NCBI GenBank assembly: GCA_030427065.1 | Contig: JAUHWU010000012.1 | Coordinates: 1-44,616, forward strand | Length of the DNA: 44,616 bases | Source of the DNA: Gammaproteobacteria bacterium | Lineage (GTDB): Bacteria; Pseudomonadota; Gammaproteobacteria; Pseudomonadales; Pseudohongiellaceae | Direction of reading: 5' to 3' | In this document: piece after piece, positions 16,032 through 23,814 of the stretch | How the letters are laid out: each line of letters opens with the position of its first letter | How positions within the stretch are numbered: the first letter of the stretch is position 1 | The notes under the pieces: model-generated | Told to the model about the DNA's origin: nothing | The model's database searches: none | The model's input: only the letters and a program-made list of their open reading frames with translations | Program-made: the position numbers and the translations under genes

Positions 16032-18164
16032 TCAGGGCGCGTCGGCAGGAACAGCGGCGAGTGCCTTGATCAACTCTACCAGCTTCAACACGTCACGAAG
16101 ATCGGCAATCTCAGCGGGTGAATGGCTATATCTTCCGGGCCATGATACACCCGCATTGGGAACACCATAAATGGTAAACGTGGTACCGTCTGTTCCCCCC
16201 TGGGTTAATCCTATTTGGACGTCAATTCCCGCTGCATCAGCAATGCTTTTATTGCGCTTTAGTTCAACAGGCACCGCCATGGAGGCATTTTCCACCGAGC
16301 GCAAAACCGGCCCGCTACCCAGGGGAGCATAAGCAAAATGTGGAGATTCCAGCGGGGTATCGGAAGAAACAAAAGTATCAACGCTGTAGACACGACGTAC
16401 TTTTTCCCAGAGCCGCTCCGCAAGTGCGGCCGCCCCTCGAAGCCCGCCCTCTTCTCTCACTGACCAGGCAATAATGACACGACTACTCATCTGTGTCGGA
16501 TCCATTTCCTGAACCGCTTTAAGCAGTGCCGTGGAACCTACACGATCATCCAGTGAGCGCGCGGCATAGCGATAAGCCCCCATGCGATGACCTTCTTTAT
16601 AACCGGTTAAACCCATACCAGTTCTTACCCCGGCCTGTTCAAGTTGTCTGGCATCCATGCCAAACCAGGCCTGGATGCTTCCTGGCTGTCTGCTATCAGC
16701 ATCTGCCCGGGTTAAAAATACGCCACGTAACTGTGGCGGGTTTGTCATTGAATCGATATCGGACCCTGTATCCAATTGCAAGAGCGCTGGTTGTCCTTCC
16801 CAGGCAGTAGCAACAGCACCTCCCAAACGGTTCAGGTTAACGCTTCCATCTTCATTAACACTGGCCACTTCATAGCCCACCTCATCCATGTGGGCAATAA
16901 AGATATTGGCAGGGCCTTGTGCCCCAAACTCAAGCCATAAATTACCCATAGCATCGGTTTGTGCTATCTGTTTCGCCCACTGGGGTAATTGATTAAAAAT
17001 AAAGTCGCGTATAGGCCCCTCATGACCTGGTACCGCCGACTTCTCTGCCAATTGATCCAGAAGGCGTTCGACCGCCATAAGTGATTGCAGATTCTGACTA
17101 CTACCCCAGCGATTCACCTCATTATTCAAAGCTCTCTCTGCGCTCGGTGCAGCAAGCCAGTTTGGTAATTCACTGTTAGCGGGATTGATATGAGTAACCA
17201 GAGATTGAAGTAAATTGTTGGCTTCAGTTAGAGTGACGCTTTCCATCAATGAATCGCCATTCGCTGTAGCTGCCGAGAGCAAATGAATTTCACCCATTAC
17301 CCGGCTAGCCAATACTGCATCAACTCTTGTTCCCAGATTTTCGACGACTTCCCGTCTGGTCAGTGCTTCACCTGCACTCAGTACAATCAATTCATCAGCA
17401 ATCGGCAGATTCACCAATGCTGCCCCTAATCCTATCCAGCCAAATACCTGCTGAACGCTGATGACATACGAAGTACTGCCGGTTTCTCCGTTTAAATCAG
17501 ACTGGGCTGCAGCCATGGTCGCAGCGCAAGCAATTCGGGCACTACTGCGCGGTCCTGCGACTTCATTGGCAAAAGACCATGCCGGTATATCGCGAATCAC
17601 TGGATCAAGAAGATCAATCCCCATAGCTGCTACGTCTGCGGCGGACTGCGCACCAACATCAAGCCATAAATCATTCTGTGTAATGATAGATGTTTCATGA
17701 CGATGTTGAGCAGCGAAGTGGCCATTTGCTACAGCAGTGACCCCTATCAGAGGCCCATCTGTTGTCAGAATACGCAGATGCTGCCCTTGATGTGATTGAT
17801 CCCATAGTGGATGTGAAGAACCAGCGCCGATGCGATGTAAACGAAGATAGCCATCATTAGTAATCTGACTGATTGCATAGGCGTAACTATCCAGACCGCA
17901 GGCGACGACACGATGGGGCGTGCCCGAGCCTACGGTCTTGATCAAATTCCCGTAGCGGTCCTTGTACCAGCCAGGAAATTCAGTGAGAAGACGATCAGTA
18001 CTTAGATGCTCATGACCGGTAGGGGCATCCAATGCTACCCAGGAAGCAAGACTCGACAAATCTTGCGTTTGTGCATGCAGTAGATAGGGCAGAAAACACA
18101 GCCAAGAGGAAAACAGAAAGTAACATAAACGCGCAGGGAGAGCTCTCAACAGATGGTTTTTCAC
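16032..18164 (-). CDS. tandem M42-type aminopeptidase with inactive N-terminal copy
   Basis: A 710-residue exported protein made of two M42 peptidase-like halves, twice the family's usual size. The C-terminal half (about 365-705) keeps the full dinuclear metal site: H425 (FIAHMDEVG), D539/D540 (SLDDRVG), E571-E572 (VREEGG), D596 (SVDTF) and H681 (YSHSPAE). The N-terminal half (about 35-330) aligns with it but has G90 (ACGLDSYA) at the His position, VQQVFG in place of VREEGG, and no SLDD or SHSP counterpart. A signal peptide ends near LLHAQ. It is probably a periplasmic aminopeptidase with a structural or substrate-guiding pseudo-domain. Confidence 0.85.
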   Translation of the reverse strand: MKNHLLRALPARLCYFLFSSWLCFLPYLLHAQTQDLSSLASWVALDAPTGHEHLSTDRLLTEFPGWYKDRYGNLIKTVGSGTPHRVVACGLDSYAYAISQITNDGYLRLHRIGAGSSHPLWDQSHQGQHLRILTTDGPLIGVTAVANGHFAAQHRHETSIITQNDLWLDVGAQSAADVAAMGIDLLDPVIRDIPAWSFANEVAGPRSSARIACAATMAAAQSDLNGETGSTSYVISVQQVFGWIGLGAALVNLPIADELIVLSAGEALTRREVVENLGTRVDAVLASRVMGEIHLLSAATANGDSLMESVTLTEANNLLQSLVTHINPANSELPNWLAAPSAERALNNEVNRWGSSQNLQSLMAVERLLDQLAEKSAVPGHEGPIRDFIFNQLPQWAKQIAQTDAMGNLWLEFGAQGPANIFIAHMDEVGYEVASVNEDGSVNLNRLGGAVATAWEGQPALLQLDTGSDIDSMTNPPQLRGVFLTRADADSRQPGSIQAWFGMDARQLEQAGVRTGMGLTGYKEGHRMGAYRYAARSLDDRVGSTALLKAVQEMDPTQMSSRVIIAWSVREEGGLRGAAALAERLWEKVRRVYSVDTFVSSDTPLESPHFAYAPLGSGPVLRSVENASMAVPVELKRNKSIADAAGIDVQIGLTQGGTDGTTFTIYGVPNAGVSWPGRYSHSPAEIADLRDVLKLVELIKALAAVPADAP

Positions 18165-18226
18165 TTTGATTAATCCTTTTAAATTCAGGAACAGGAGTCT
18201 TGTTAAATTATTTACAAAAAAACAAA

Positions 18227-18271
18227 AAAAAGGGCAGAGTAAATTGGAATTTAATTTACTCTGCCCTTTTT
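18227..18271 (-). terminator. strong hairpin terminator of the sulfur/oxidase operon
   Basis: A perfect 19-base stem pairs 18227-18245 with 18253-18271 around a 7-base loop. On the minus strand it lies just after the rhodanese stop and is followed by a long T-rich run, so it should end that operon before the M42 gene. Confidence 0.85.
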
Positions 18272-18283
18272 AAAGAAACTGCC

Positions 18284-18640
18284 TCAGGGCGAACTGCTCA
18301 TCTCTGCCAGGCTGCGTAATTCCCGAACATTATCAATACCACCCATATTATTGACATTGGTAAAGCCTGCCGCTTCCAGGATTGCCTTGGCCTGACCGGC
18401 GCGATTGCCACTGCGGCAATAAAGATTGATTTCATCACCCTTGCCGTAGGCGGCAGCGAATTTTTCAACATCAATCGTGGCCAATGGAATGTTCAGGTCC
18501 CCATCAATATGGGTGTCACTGTACTCCTCTACCGTTCTGACATCGATCCAGACTGGTTCAGGCATGCTTGCACACGCCACCAGTGTAAACAGGGTTATGG
18601 CTGTTAATAATTTTACTAATGAATTGTAAATGGAATGCAT
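18284..18640 (-). CDS. rhodanese-domain lipoprotein
   Basis: A 118-residue single-domain rhodanese (PspE-like) with a lipobox ending at Cys23 (TLVAC), so it should be membrane-anchored on the periplasmic side. The active-site loop is intact with nucleophile Cys75 in YCRSGNRAG. Rhodaneses carry sulfane sulfur as a persulfide. It lies 115 bases after the TsdA-like gene on the same strand and before the 18227 terminator, so it is probably the last gene of that operon, though it may have its own promoter. Confidence 0.88.
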   Translation of the reverse strand: MHSIYNSLVKLLTAITLFTLVACASMPEPVWIDVRTVEEYSDTHIDGDLNIPLATIDVEKFAAAYGKGDEINLYCRSGNRAGQAKAILEAAGFTNVNNMGGIDNVRELRSLAEMSSSP

Positions 18641-18755
18641 TTTTGGTTTCCTTCTATCGCTGGTAATTGTTTTAAGCCGTTGATTCTTTCTGATGATATT
18701 TTCAACCCTGACTTTGGTGCCCCAGGGCTTTCAATGCAGGCGACTGGCATCAGGC

Positions 18756-19709
18756 CTATTGCGGATTCAATTGTTCATAATAATCACGTATTGGTTGAAA
18801 CGGTCCAAACTGATGCTGCTCCTGTGGAAAAGGATCCGCATATGGCAGATAGGGACTGTCCACCGGTTTACGCCACAATTCAGGAAAATCTACTTCCAGT
18901 GACGCCTTGATGGGGCGTGGCTGGGCATTGATATAGGCAGACACATCATAGGCCTCATCATCACTGAGATCAGGCATGCCCAGAGGCATACGTGCCTTGA
19001 TAAAGCGTGCAGCGGTGAGTACCCGGGTCATGCCTGCACCATTGTTATAGCTTTCTGGCCCCCACAGGGGCGGGAACACATAGCCATCCAGAAGATCTGT
19101 GGTTTGCTTTAACCCCAACCCGTCTGCGCCATGACAAATCTGGCACTTTTCCTCATAGACTATTTTTCCGTCATCAAGACTGGCTTTTCTTTGCGGTTCT
19201 GCAAAAGCCGGAGGTTCAACAGCTTCGGCTTTCTCCTCGCTCATTATTCTGTATTGCTGACCCAGACCCAGGATATAGTTTTCCATGGCAATCATTTCCA
19301 CACTGTCCCGCGGCAGGGCTTTGCCATTCATACTGCGTTGCATGCAACCATTGATACGATCCCTGAGATCACCTTCCCCGCCGTCACGGCCAGAGAAACG
19401 CGGATAGCGAGTTGCTGTTTGCAGCAAAGACAGCGTGCCAGGTGAAGCCCCGGACTCAAGGTGGCAAGAGGAACAGTCCAGGCCATTACCGGAATAGCGC
19501 ATGGCAGGGTCCGGCTGTTCGGGCCCCAGTAAACGTGTGGTTTCCCTGAGCAATTGCTGGCCATAAGCCGCGGTAGCTGCTGGTGGAGCAATGGCGGGCT
19601 CGATTTTTACCGGTTCCCGGTAGAGACCATAAAGTATGACCAGAAGTCCCAGCACACTGGTGGCACCAAGGACCTTTATCACGCCATGACTGATATTACG
19701 TTCGCTCAT
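18756..19709 (-). CDS. tsdA: TsdA-like dihaem cytochrome c (thiosulfate dehydrogenase family)
   Basis: A 317-residue dihaem cytochrome c with an N-terminal membrane anchor (residues 12-29). Haem motif 1 is CSSCH at 79-83 and motif 2 is CQICH at 189-193. After motif 1 comes RINGCMQRSMNGKALP, the TsdA signature; its Cys122 matches the cysteine that ligates haem 1 in characterised TsdA. These enzymes join two thiosulfates into tetrathionate or run the reverse reaction. The start is 12 bases after the small subunit gene, in an operon with a terminal oxidase, which suggests oxidation rather than reduction (inference). The C-terminal region ends in LWRKPVDSPYLPYADPFP. The symbol is by similarity only. 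Confidence 0.78.
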   Translation of the reverse strand: MSERNISHGVIKVLGATSVLGLLVILYGLYREPVKIEPAIAPPAATAAYGQQLLRETTRLLGPEQPDPAMRYSGNGLDCSSCHLESGASPGTLSLLQTATRYPRFSGRDGGEGDLRDRINGCMQRSMNGKALPRDSVEMIAMENYILGLGQQYRIMSEEKAEAVEPPAFAEPQRKASLDDGKIVYEEKCQICHGADGLGLKQTTDLLDGYVFPPLWGPESYNNGAGMTRVLTAARFIKARMPLGMPDLSDDEAYDVSAYINAQPRPIKASLEVDFPELWRKPVDSPYLPYADPFPQEQHQFGPFQPIRDYYEQLNPQ

Positions 19710-19720
19710 AGTCTTTCTCG

Positions 19721-19936
19721 TTACTCTTCAAGGTCATTCACTTCAAGGCCACTCACTTTTTGATGTACGCCTGAATTATCCACGGGCTGATAGTGCTTTT
19801 CAAAATTGTTCAGCTGCTGCTGAAACAGGTATTTGGGCTTTTCAATGCGGGCACGCAGTTCACTGCGCATTCCCCAGGCCAGTAAAAAAATCAGTGCCAG
19901 CGCCAAGGAGCTTAGCACAATGATATCGATAATCAT
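19721..19936 (-). CDS. small membrane protein, CcoQ-like position
   Basis: A 71-residue protein with one N-terminal membrane helix (about residues 2-22) and a basic then charged soluble tail. Its ATG overlaps the stop of the oxidase fusion in ATGA (19933-19936), so it is translationally coupled to it. By size, topology and place it resembles the small CcoQ or CcoS proteins of cbb3 oxidases, but sequence identity to either is not clear. It may be a small oxidase subunit or assembly factor. Confidence 0.65.
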   Translation of the reverse strand: MIIDIIVLSSLALALIFLLAWGMRSELRARIEKPKYLFQQQLNNFEKHYQPVDNSGVHQKVSGLEVNDLEE

Positions 19937-22605
19937 GGCCCGGCCTCGTAAAACTCACGCAGATAATAACTGACCGCCTGGATCTCGGAATCTGACAGAC
20001 GATCGGTCCATGGCGCCATGGAAGAACCTTCCACCCCGTTGTTCATTACCCGCACACTTTCGCCGAGTGTTGGCCTTTGATTTCTAAAATCGGTAGGGGC
20101 TATTTGCAACTGGCTGGCAGCAAAACCCTGACCGCTACCGTCAGCTCCATGACACTGAATACAGTTATTTTGATAAACCTGCTCCCCGGTTTGCAGTTGT
20201 CCCGGCACGGGTGGTGTTATTGACTCTTCTACAGTAAACGCCTTCACATAATTTGCCAGCGCGTTAAGACCATTTACCGGGATATCCCGCCAGGCAGGCA
20301 TTGCTGTGCCGGGCACACCATGCCAGAGCACCTGAGCCAGACGTTGCCCAGTAAAAGCATATTGAGTCAGATTCGTCGGTCGAGGAAGCAGCCAGTCTGC
20401 CGCCGGGCCATTCCCGGTTCCGTTATCACCATGACAACCCGCACATAAAGTCAGCCAAAGCTTCTCTCCTGTTTGCCGGTCTTCTGGCGCAGCACCACCG
20501 CCAAGTAGCGGGGTTTCTCCTGATGCACGGGCCACACCGGGATGCGCATTCAGCGACGGCGAGCTCACGGCCATTTGCGCCCATTTATGCCCGGGATAAA
20601 GCGCCCTTACATTTTCATCCGCATCAGGCCAGGCCAGCTCCCTTGCTCTGCCCAGTGACTCAATGTAGGCAACCAGATCCAGTGCCTCCTGTTTAGGCTG
20701 ATCAACACTGCCATTAAAAAAGGCATTGTAGGACGGCATGATTGACCAGGGCACCACACTGCGGGGCGCGAACAAATGCGCCAGATGCCAGTCACGATTG
20801 CGGGTGCCGCTGCTGCGCGACAGGTCAGGTCCAACACGTCGGGTGCCCCACATATGCGGTGTATCAAACTGCCCTTCCCAGGCCAGAGTGGGCGCGCCAA
20901 AGCGCTTGATGTCTGCATCGGTGTAACGTATCTGCTGGGTATGACAGTAGGAGCAGCCTTCGCGCGCATAGATTTTTCTGCCGCGGGCTTCCGAGTCAGA
21001 CAAGGCGTAAAGATCAGGAGGCGACATGGCCGCAATCTGCCGATCCAGCTCCTTTCCCGGCCAGACGCCCAGCAATACCACTGATAGAATGAAAAAACCA
21101 ATGGCGGCACTTGCCGCGACCCGGTAGGACATGCGTAAAAAATGCCCTGGCGACGCTGCAGCTTGATTGGCATTCAGCGTAGCACTGGCATTGTCAACGG
21201 CCTGTTCGTCGCGCTGACTCGCCAGCAGTTTTAGGCCTGCGCCTTTTTCCCCACTGCACAAGCCATAAAACAGCAGCCCAAATCCGGCCACAATGGGGAG
21301 GGCTGACAGGGAGCGAATCATCCAGTAAGGTCTGGACTGCTGAACAGACTCATACCAGGGCGAACCATTTTGCCAAAGCTGGGCCTGCACCAGGCCGGCA
21401 ATAGTGAGATCGATCACCATGATACTGATGCCAATCACCAACAGCCAGAATGACAGCGCCAGTGCTCCCGCGTTATAACGCGCCCGGGGGATGCGTTGCC
21501 AGCTGTGAATAATGCCACCAATACCGGCAAAGGTAGCGAAGCCAAGCATGGCGAGATGGGAATGGCCAATGACCCAGTCGGTGAAATGCACGACCTGGTT
21601 CAGTGACATTTGTGCCTGCAGTGCACCCTGTACACTGACAATGAGATAAAAGATTGTGGCCAGCAGCACAAAGCGCAAACCGATGTCTTTTTTCAGCATA
21701 TTCGAGCCGCGCATGGACAACAGTAAATTAGTCACCACAACTATCACGATAACCCCCAGCAGTGCAGACGCGGCAATGGCCCCCAACTGGGCGGCCATGG
21801 GAATCACTGAGAAGACATAGTGATGGGTGCCATTGAGGGGATAGAGAAAAAACAGCCCCCAGAATCCCAGCATGGAAAGGAAATGGCTGAAAATGGGCCT
21901 GCCGGTAACCGCAGGAATCACAAAATAAAGTATTGCCAATGCCAGCGGGGTGACAAACAGGCCGACCGCATCATGAATCCACAGACCGGTAAAAGCAGCA
22001 CTTTTCGCCCCCGGCACCAACTCGGGAATAATATTACCCATGGGATAGGCCAGCAGGGTGAACACCAGCGCACCTATTATGTACCAGCTTGATACATAGA
22101 GATCTTCGAGACCGTTCTTGAAAAATGGCGGCAGGAACTGGATCGCTGCCAGCACCAGAGCGGCAATAACAAAGACATCGATAACAAGGGGAAATTCGGC
22201 CCATTCAATGGGTTGGCTTACGCCACTGAGCACCAGCAACCAGCCCGGTAGCATGACGACAAAATTCCACACTCCGAATAACCAGCGCCCCAGGGTTGGA
22301 CTATAAATCCTGCGCCCGGTGAGAACCGGAACCGCATGATAGAGAAAAGCCAGAAATGCGTTGCCCAGCCAACCCAGCATAATACCCTGGGTATGGGCAT
22401 AGCGTATTCGGCCCCAGGCCATGGAATGCCAGGAACCCAGAGCGTCGGGCAGAAAGAACTGCAGTGAAATAACGATACCAAACAGAATCGCCAACAGCAC
22501 ACAGAACAAGGCCGCTATACTATGGGCATAGACCAGCCCGGTATCTACCAGGCCGTCCGCAGAGCTTTCCTTGACCGGGCGGGAAGCCTTGAATACTTCA
22601 CTCAT
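19933..22605 (-). CDS. CcoN-CcoO-dihaem cytochrome c fusion, C-family terminal oxidase
   Basis: An 890-residue fusion. Residues 20-455 are a CcoN-like catalytic subunit with about 12 helices: haem b ligand H71 (YAHTQGIM), CuB ligands H211 (WIHDAVG) and H261-H262 (GTHHYVF), haem ligands H348/H350 (IGHSH), and Tyr255 at the spacing of the cross-linked Tyr of cbb3 oxidases. A helix at 496-515 and CSYCH at 551-555 with RRVGPDLSR form a CcoO-like part. Two cytochrome c domains follow with CAGCH (721-725) and CIQCH (815-819), like CcoP without its helices. It should reduce oxygen to water and pump protons. It overlaps both neighbours by ATGA. Confidence 0.85.
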   Translation of the reverse strand: MSEVFKASRPVKESSADGLVDTGLVYAHSIAALFCVLLAILFGIVISLQFFLPDALGSWHSMAWGRIRYAHTQGIMLGWLGNAFLAFLYHAVPVLTGRRIYSPTLGRWLFGVWNFVVMLPGWLLVLSGVSQPIEWAEFPLVIDVFVIAALVLAAIQFLPPFFKNGLEDLYVSSWYIIGALVFTLLAYPMGNIIPELVPGAKSAAFTGLWIHDAVGLFVTPLALAILYFVIPAVTGRPIFSHFLSMLGFWGLFFLYPLNGTHHYVFSVIPMAAQLGAIAASALLGVIVIVVVTNLLLSMRGSNMLKKDIGLRFVLLATIFYLIVSVQGALQAQMSLNQVVHFTDWVIGHSHLAMLGFATFAGIGGIIHSWQRIPRARYNAGALALSFWLLVIGISIMVIDLTIAGLVQAQLWQNGSPWYESVQQSRPYWMIRSLSALPIVAGFGLLFYGLCSGEKGAGLKLLASQRDEQAVDNASATLNANQAAASPGHFLRMSYRVAASAAIGFFILSVVLLGVWPGKELDRQIAAMSPPDLYALSDSEARGRKIYAREGCSYCHTQQIRYTDADIKRFGAPTLAWEGQFDTPHMWGTRRVGPDLSRSSGTRNRDWHLAHLFAPRSVVPWSIMPSYNAFFNGSVDQPKQEALDLVAYIESLGRARELAWPDADENVRALYPGHKWAQMAVSSPSLNAHPGVARASGETPLLGGGAAPEDRQTGEKLWLTLCAGCHGDNGTGNGPAADWLLPRPTNLTQYAFTGQRLAQVLWHGVPGTAMPAWRDIPVNGLNALANYVKAFTVEESITPPVPGQLQTGEQVYQNNCIQCHGADGSGQGFAASQLQIAPTDFRNQRPTLGESVRVMNNGVEGSSMAPWTDRLSDSEIQAVSYYLREFYEAGP

Positions 22606-23288
22606 CCCGCATACAACAGGCTGTATCCATATTCCTGGGCGCGTGTCATGCCCATGACACCGGCCGGCACAAATCGGGCATTGGGAATGGCACCTGCCAT
22701 CAGCTCGGCAACTACATCGTCAGTTTCCTGATTGGTACTACCCGCGATTAACCCGGCAATACCGCGGGTCGCTGTGGCACAAATCGCAAAATGGACTCCC
22801 CTGTCTATCATGTTGGGAATGCTGGCTCTGGCAAATGGTCCACTGGCAATATTCAGAATATTGCGTTTTGGCACTTCTTTGGTTTCAGGATCAGTGAGCT
22901 GCATACGGCCATTGAGTAATTCACCATACTTTTCCCAGATGGCATCGCCATAACCAAAAGCTGTAGAGCCATGTCGATAACAAACGATCATGGCGTAATC
23001 GGCATCGGCACCGTCATAGGCACTCTCATGGGCATTGAGGATATTCATGCCATAACGCAGGGCATCCTGACCACCTTGAACGGTAGAAGTATCGATAAAA
23101 ACACGATGATTACCGGGCATCTGATCAAACCAGGCATCATCGGCATGGCGGGCCGGTTGAAAGCTGCCTGAAGCGGATTGTGCCCGGGCCTGGGGAGATG
23201 TTGCGGTTACTGCAAGTCCGGCTACTACGGCGCCCATCCCTGCCATAACGGCTCTGCGTTGTATTTTTTCATTTTCTGTCTTTTTCAT
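22602..23288 (-). CDS. Tat-exported DsrE-like protein
   Basis: A 228-residue protein with a twin-arginine signal (RR 11-12, GMGAVVAGLAVTAT, then ARAQ). The mature part looks like a DsrE/DsrF-type fold (ADYAMIVCYRHGSTAFG, HFAICATATRGIAGLI), with Cys103 and Cys170 as possible sulfur carriers. Characterised DsrE-type proteins carry or transfer sulfane sulfur; an exported one would act in the periplasm. AAGGTAG lies at a good distance before the ATG, and the stop overlaps the oxidase start in ATGA. It is the first gene of the operon. The family call is by pattern, so the exact function is open. Confidence 0.7.
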   Translation of the reverse strand: MKKTENEKIQRRAVMAGMGAVVAGLAVTATSPQARAQSASGSFQPARHADDAWFDQMPGNHRVFIDTSTVQGGQDALRYGMNILNAHESAYDGADADYAMIVCYRHGSTAFGYGDAIWEKYGELLNGRMQLTDPETKEVPKRNILNIASGPFARASIPNMIDRGVHFAICATATRGIAGLIAGSTNQETDDVVAELMAGAIPNARFVPAGVMGMTRAQEYGYSLLYAG

Positions 23289-23475
23289 GATGTCTACCTT
23301 TTTAGATTGTCATGCCCGGATTAACTTTTCATACTCAGGTCATACTGGATTTTTCAAAGCCTTATTCTAAATGACCGCCTGGCTGCTCAGTATATAGGAG
23401 TATAAAAGGATCAGGGAATAGTGGCCATGCCAAGGTCCCGATGACCGACAACTTTTCCGGTTTATTGGTTATCTG

Positions 23476-23489
23476 TTGACAGGCATCAA
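23476..23489 (-). promoter_or_regulatory. FNR/Anr-like box
   Basis: TTGACAGGCATCAA matches the FNR consensus TTGAT-N4-ATCAA at 9 of 10 positions (minus strand TTGATGCCTGTCAA). It lies 188 bases before the DsrE-like start. cbb3-type oxidases are classic FNR/Anr targets. The centre is about 81 bases from a TATACT hexamer at 23399-23404, a distance that would fit a class I site. Confidence 0.45.
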
Positions 23490-23581
23490 GTCATTAAGGT
23501 CGCCACAAGGAATTAAAACAGAATAATCTTTTCACTAAAAAACTTTCTGCTTTTTGTGAATTGAAGGTGTGAAGGTGTGAT

Positions 23582-23604
23582 TTCAGCTGGTGACAGCAGC
23601 TGAA
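23582..23604 (-). other. hairpin after DUF2256 gene
   Basis: TTCAGCTG at 23582-23589 pairs perfectly with CAGCTGAA at 23597-23604 around 7 bases, directly next to the DUF2256 stop. No T-run follows on the minus strand, so it is a weak terminator or a message-end stabiliser. Confidence 0.45.
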
Positions 23605-23793
23605 TCAAAACTCATCTTCCACAGAGGCAGCTGCACACTGATTTTTGGGAGCTACCGATCGACCAACACGCTTACATCGTTCGCTGCAGTATTTCACCTC
23701 ATCCCAGCAACGCCACCATTTTTTTCGCCACGAGAAAGAGCGCTGGCATTGCTGACAGATTTTCTCAGGCAGGTTCGCCTTGTGGTGAGCCAT
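23605..23793 (-). CDS. DUF2256 zinc-ribbon protein
   Basis: A 62-residue protein with the DUF2256 signature: NLPEKICQQCQRSFSWRKKW, then RCWDEVKYCSERCKR. The two CxxC-type pairs (CQQC and CSERC) should bind zinc. The function is unknown. It starts 21 bases after the glutathione peroxidase stop on the same strand, so the two are likely co-transcribed. Confidence 0.88.
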   Translation of the reverse strand: MAHHKANLPEKICQQCQRSFSWRKKWWRCWDEVKYCSERCKRVGRSVAPKNQCAAASVEDEF

Positions 23794-23814
23794 TGCGGAG
23801 CTTGCTCGCTCTAT

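Larger units (their letters stand above)
23289..23604. other. control region upstream of the sulfur/oxidase operon
   Basis: A 316-base stretch without a gene. It holds the FNR/Anr-like box at 23476-23489, two AGTATA-type repeats near 23389-23404 that read TATACT on the minus strand and could be -10 elements, and the hairpin next to the DUF2256 stop. Confidence 0.55.

Noticed and set aside
19933-22605. Reading of the fusion as an NO reductase
   Set aside because: The Tyr at the cross-link spacing, the CcoO-like domain and the cbb3-type IGHSH motif favour an oxygen reductase.
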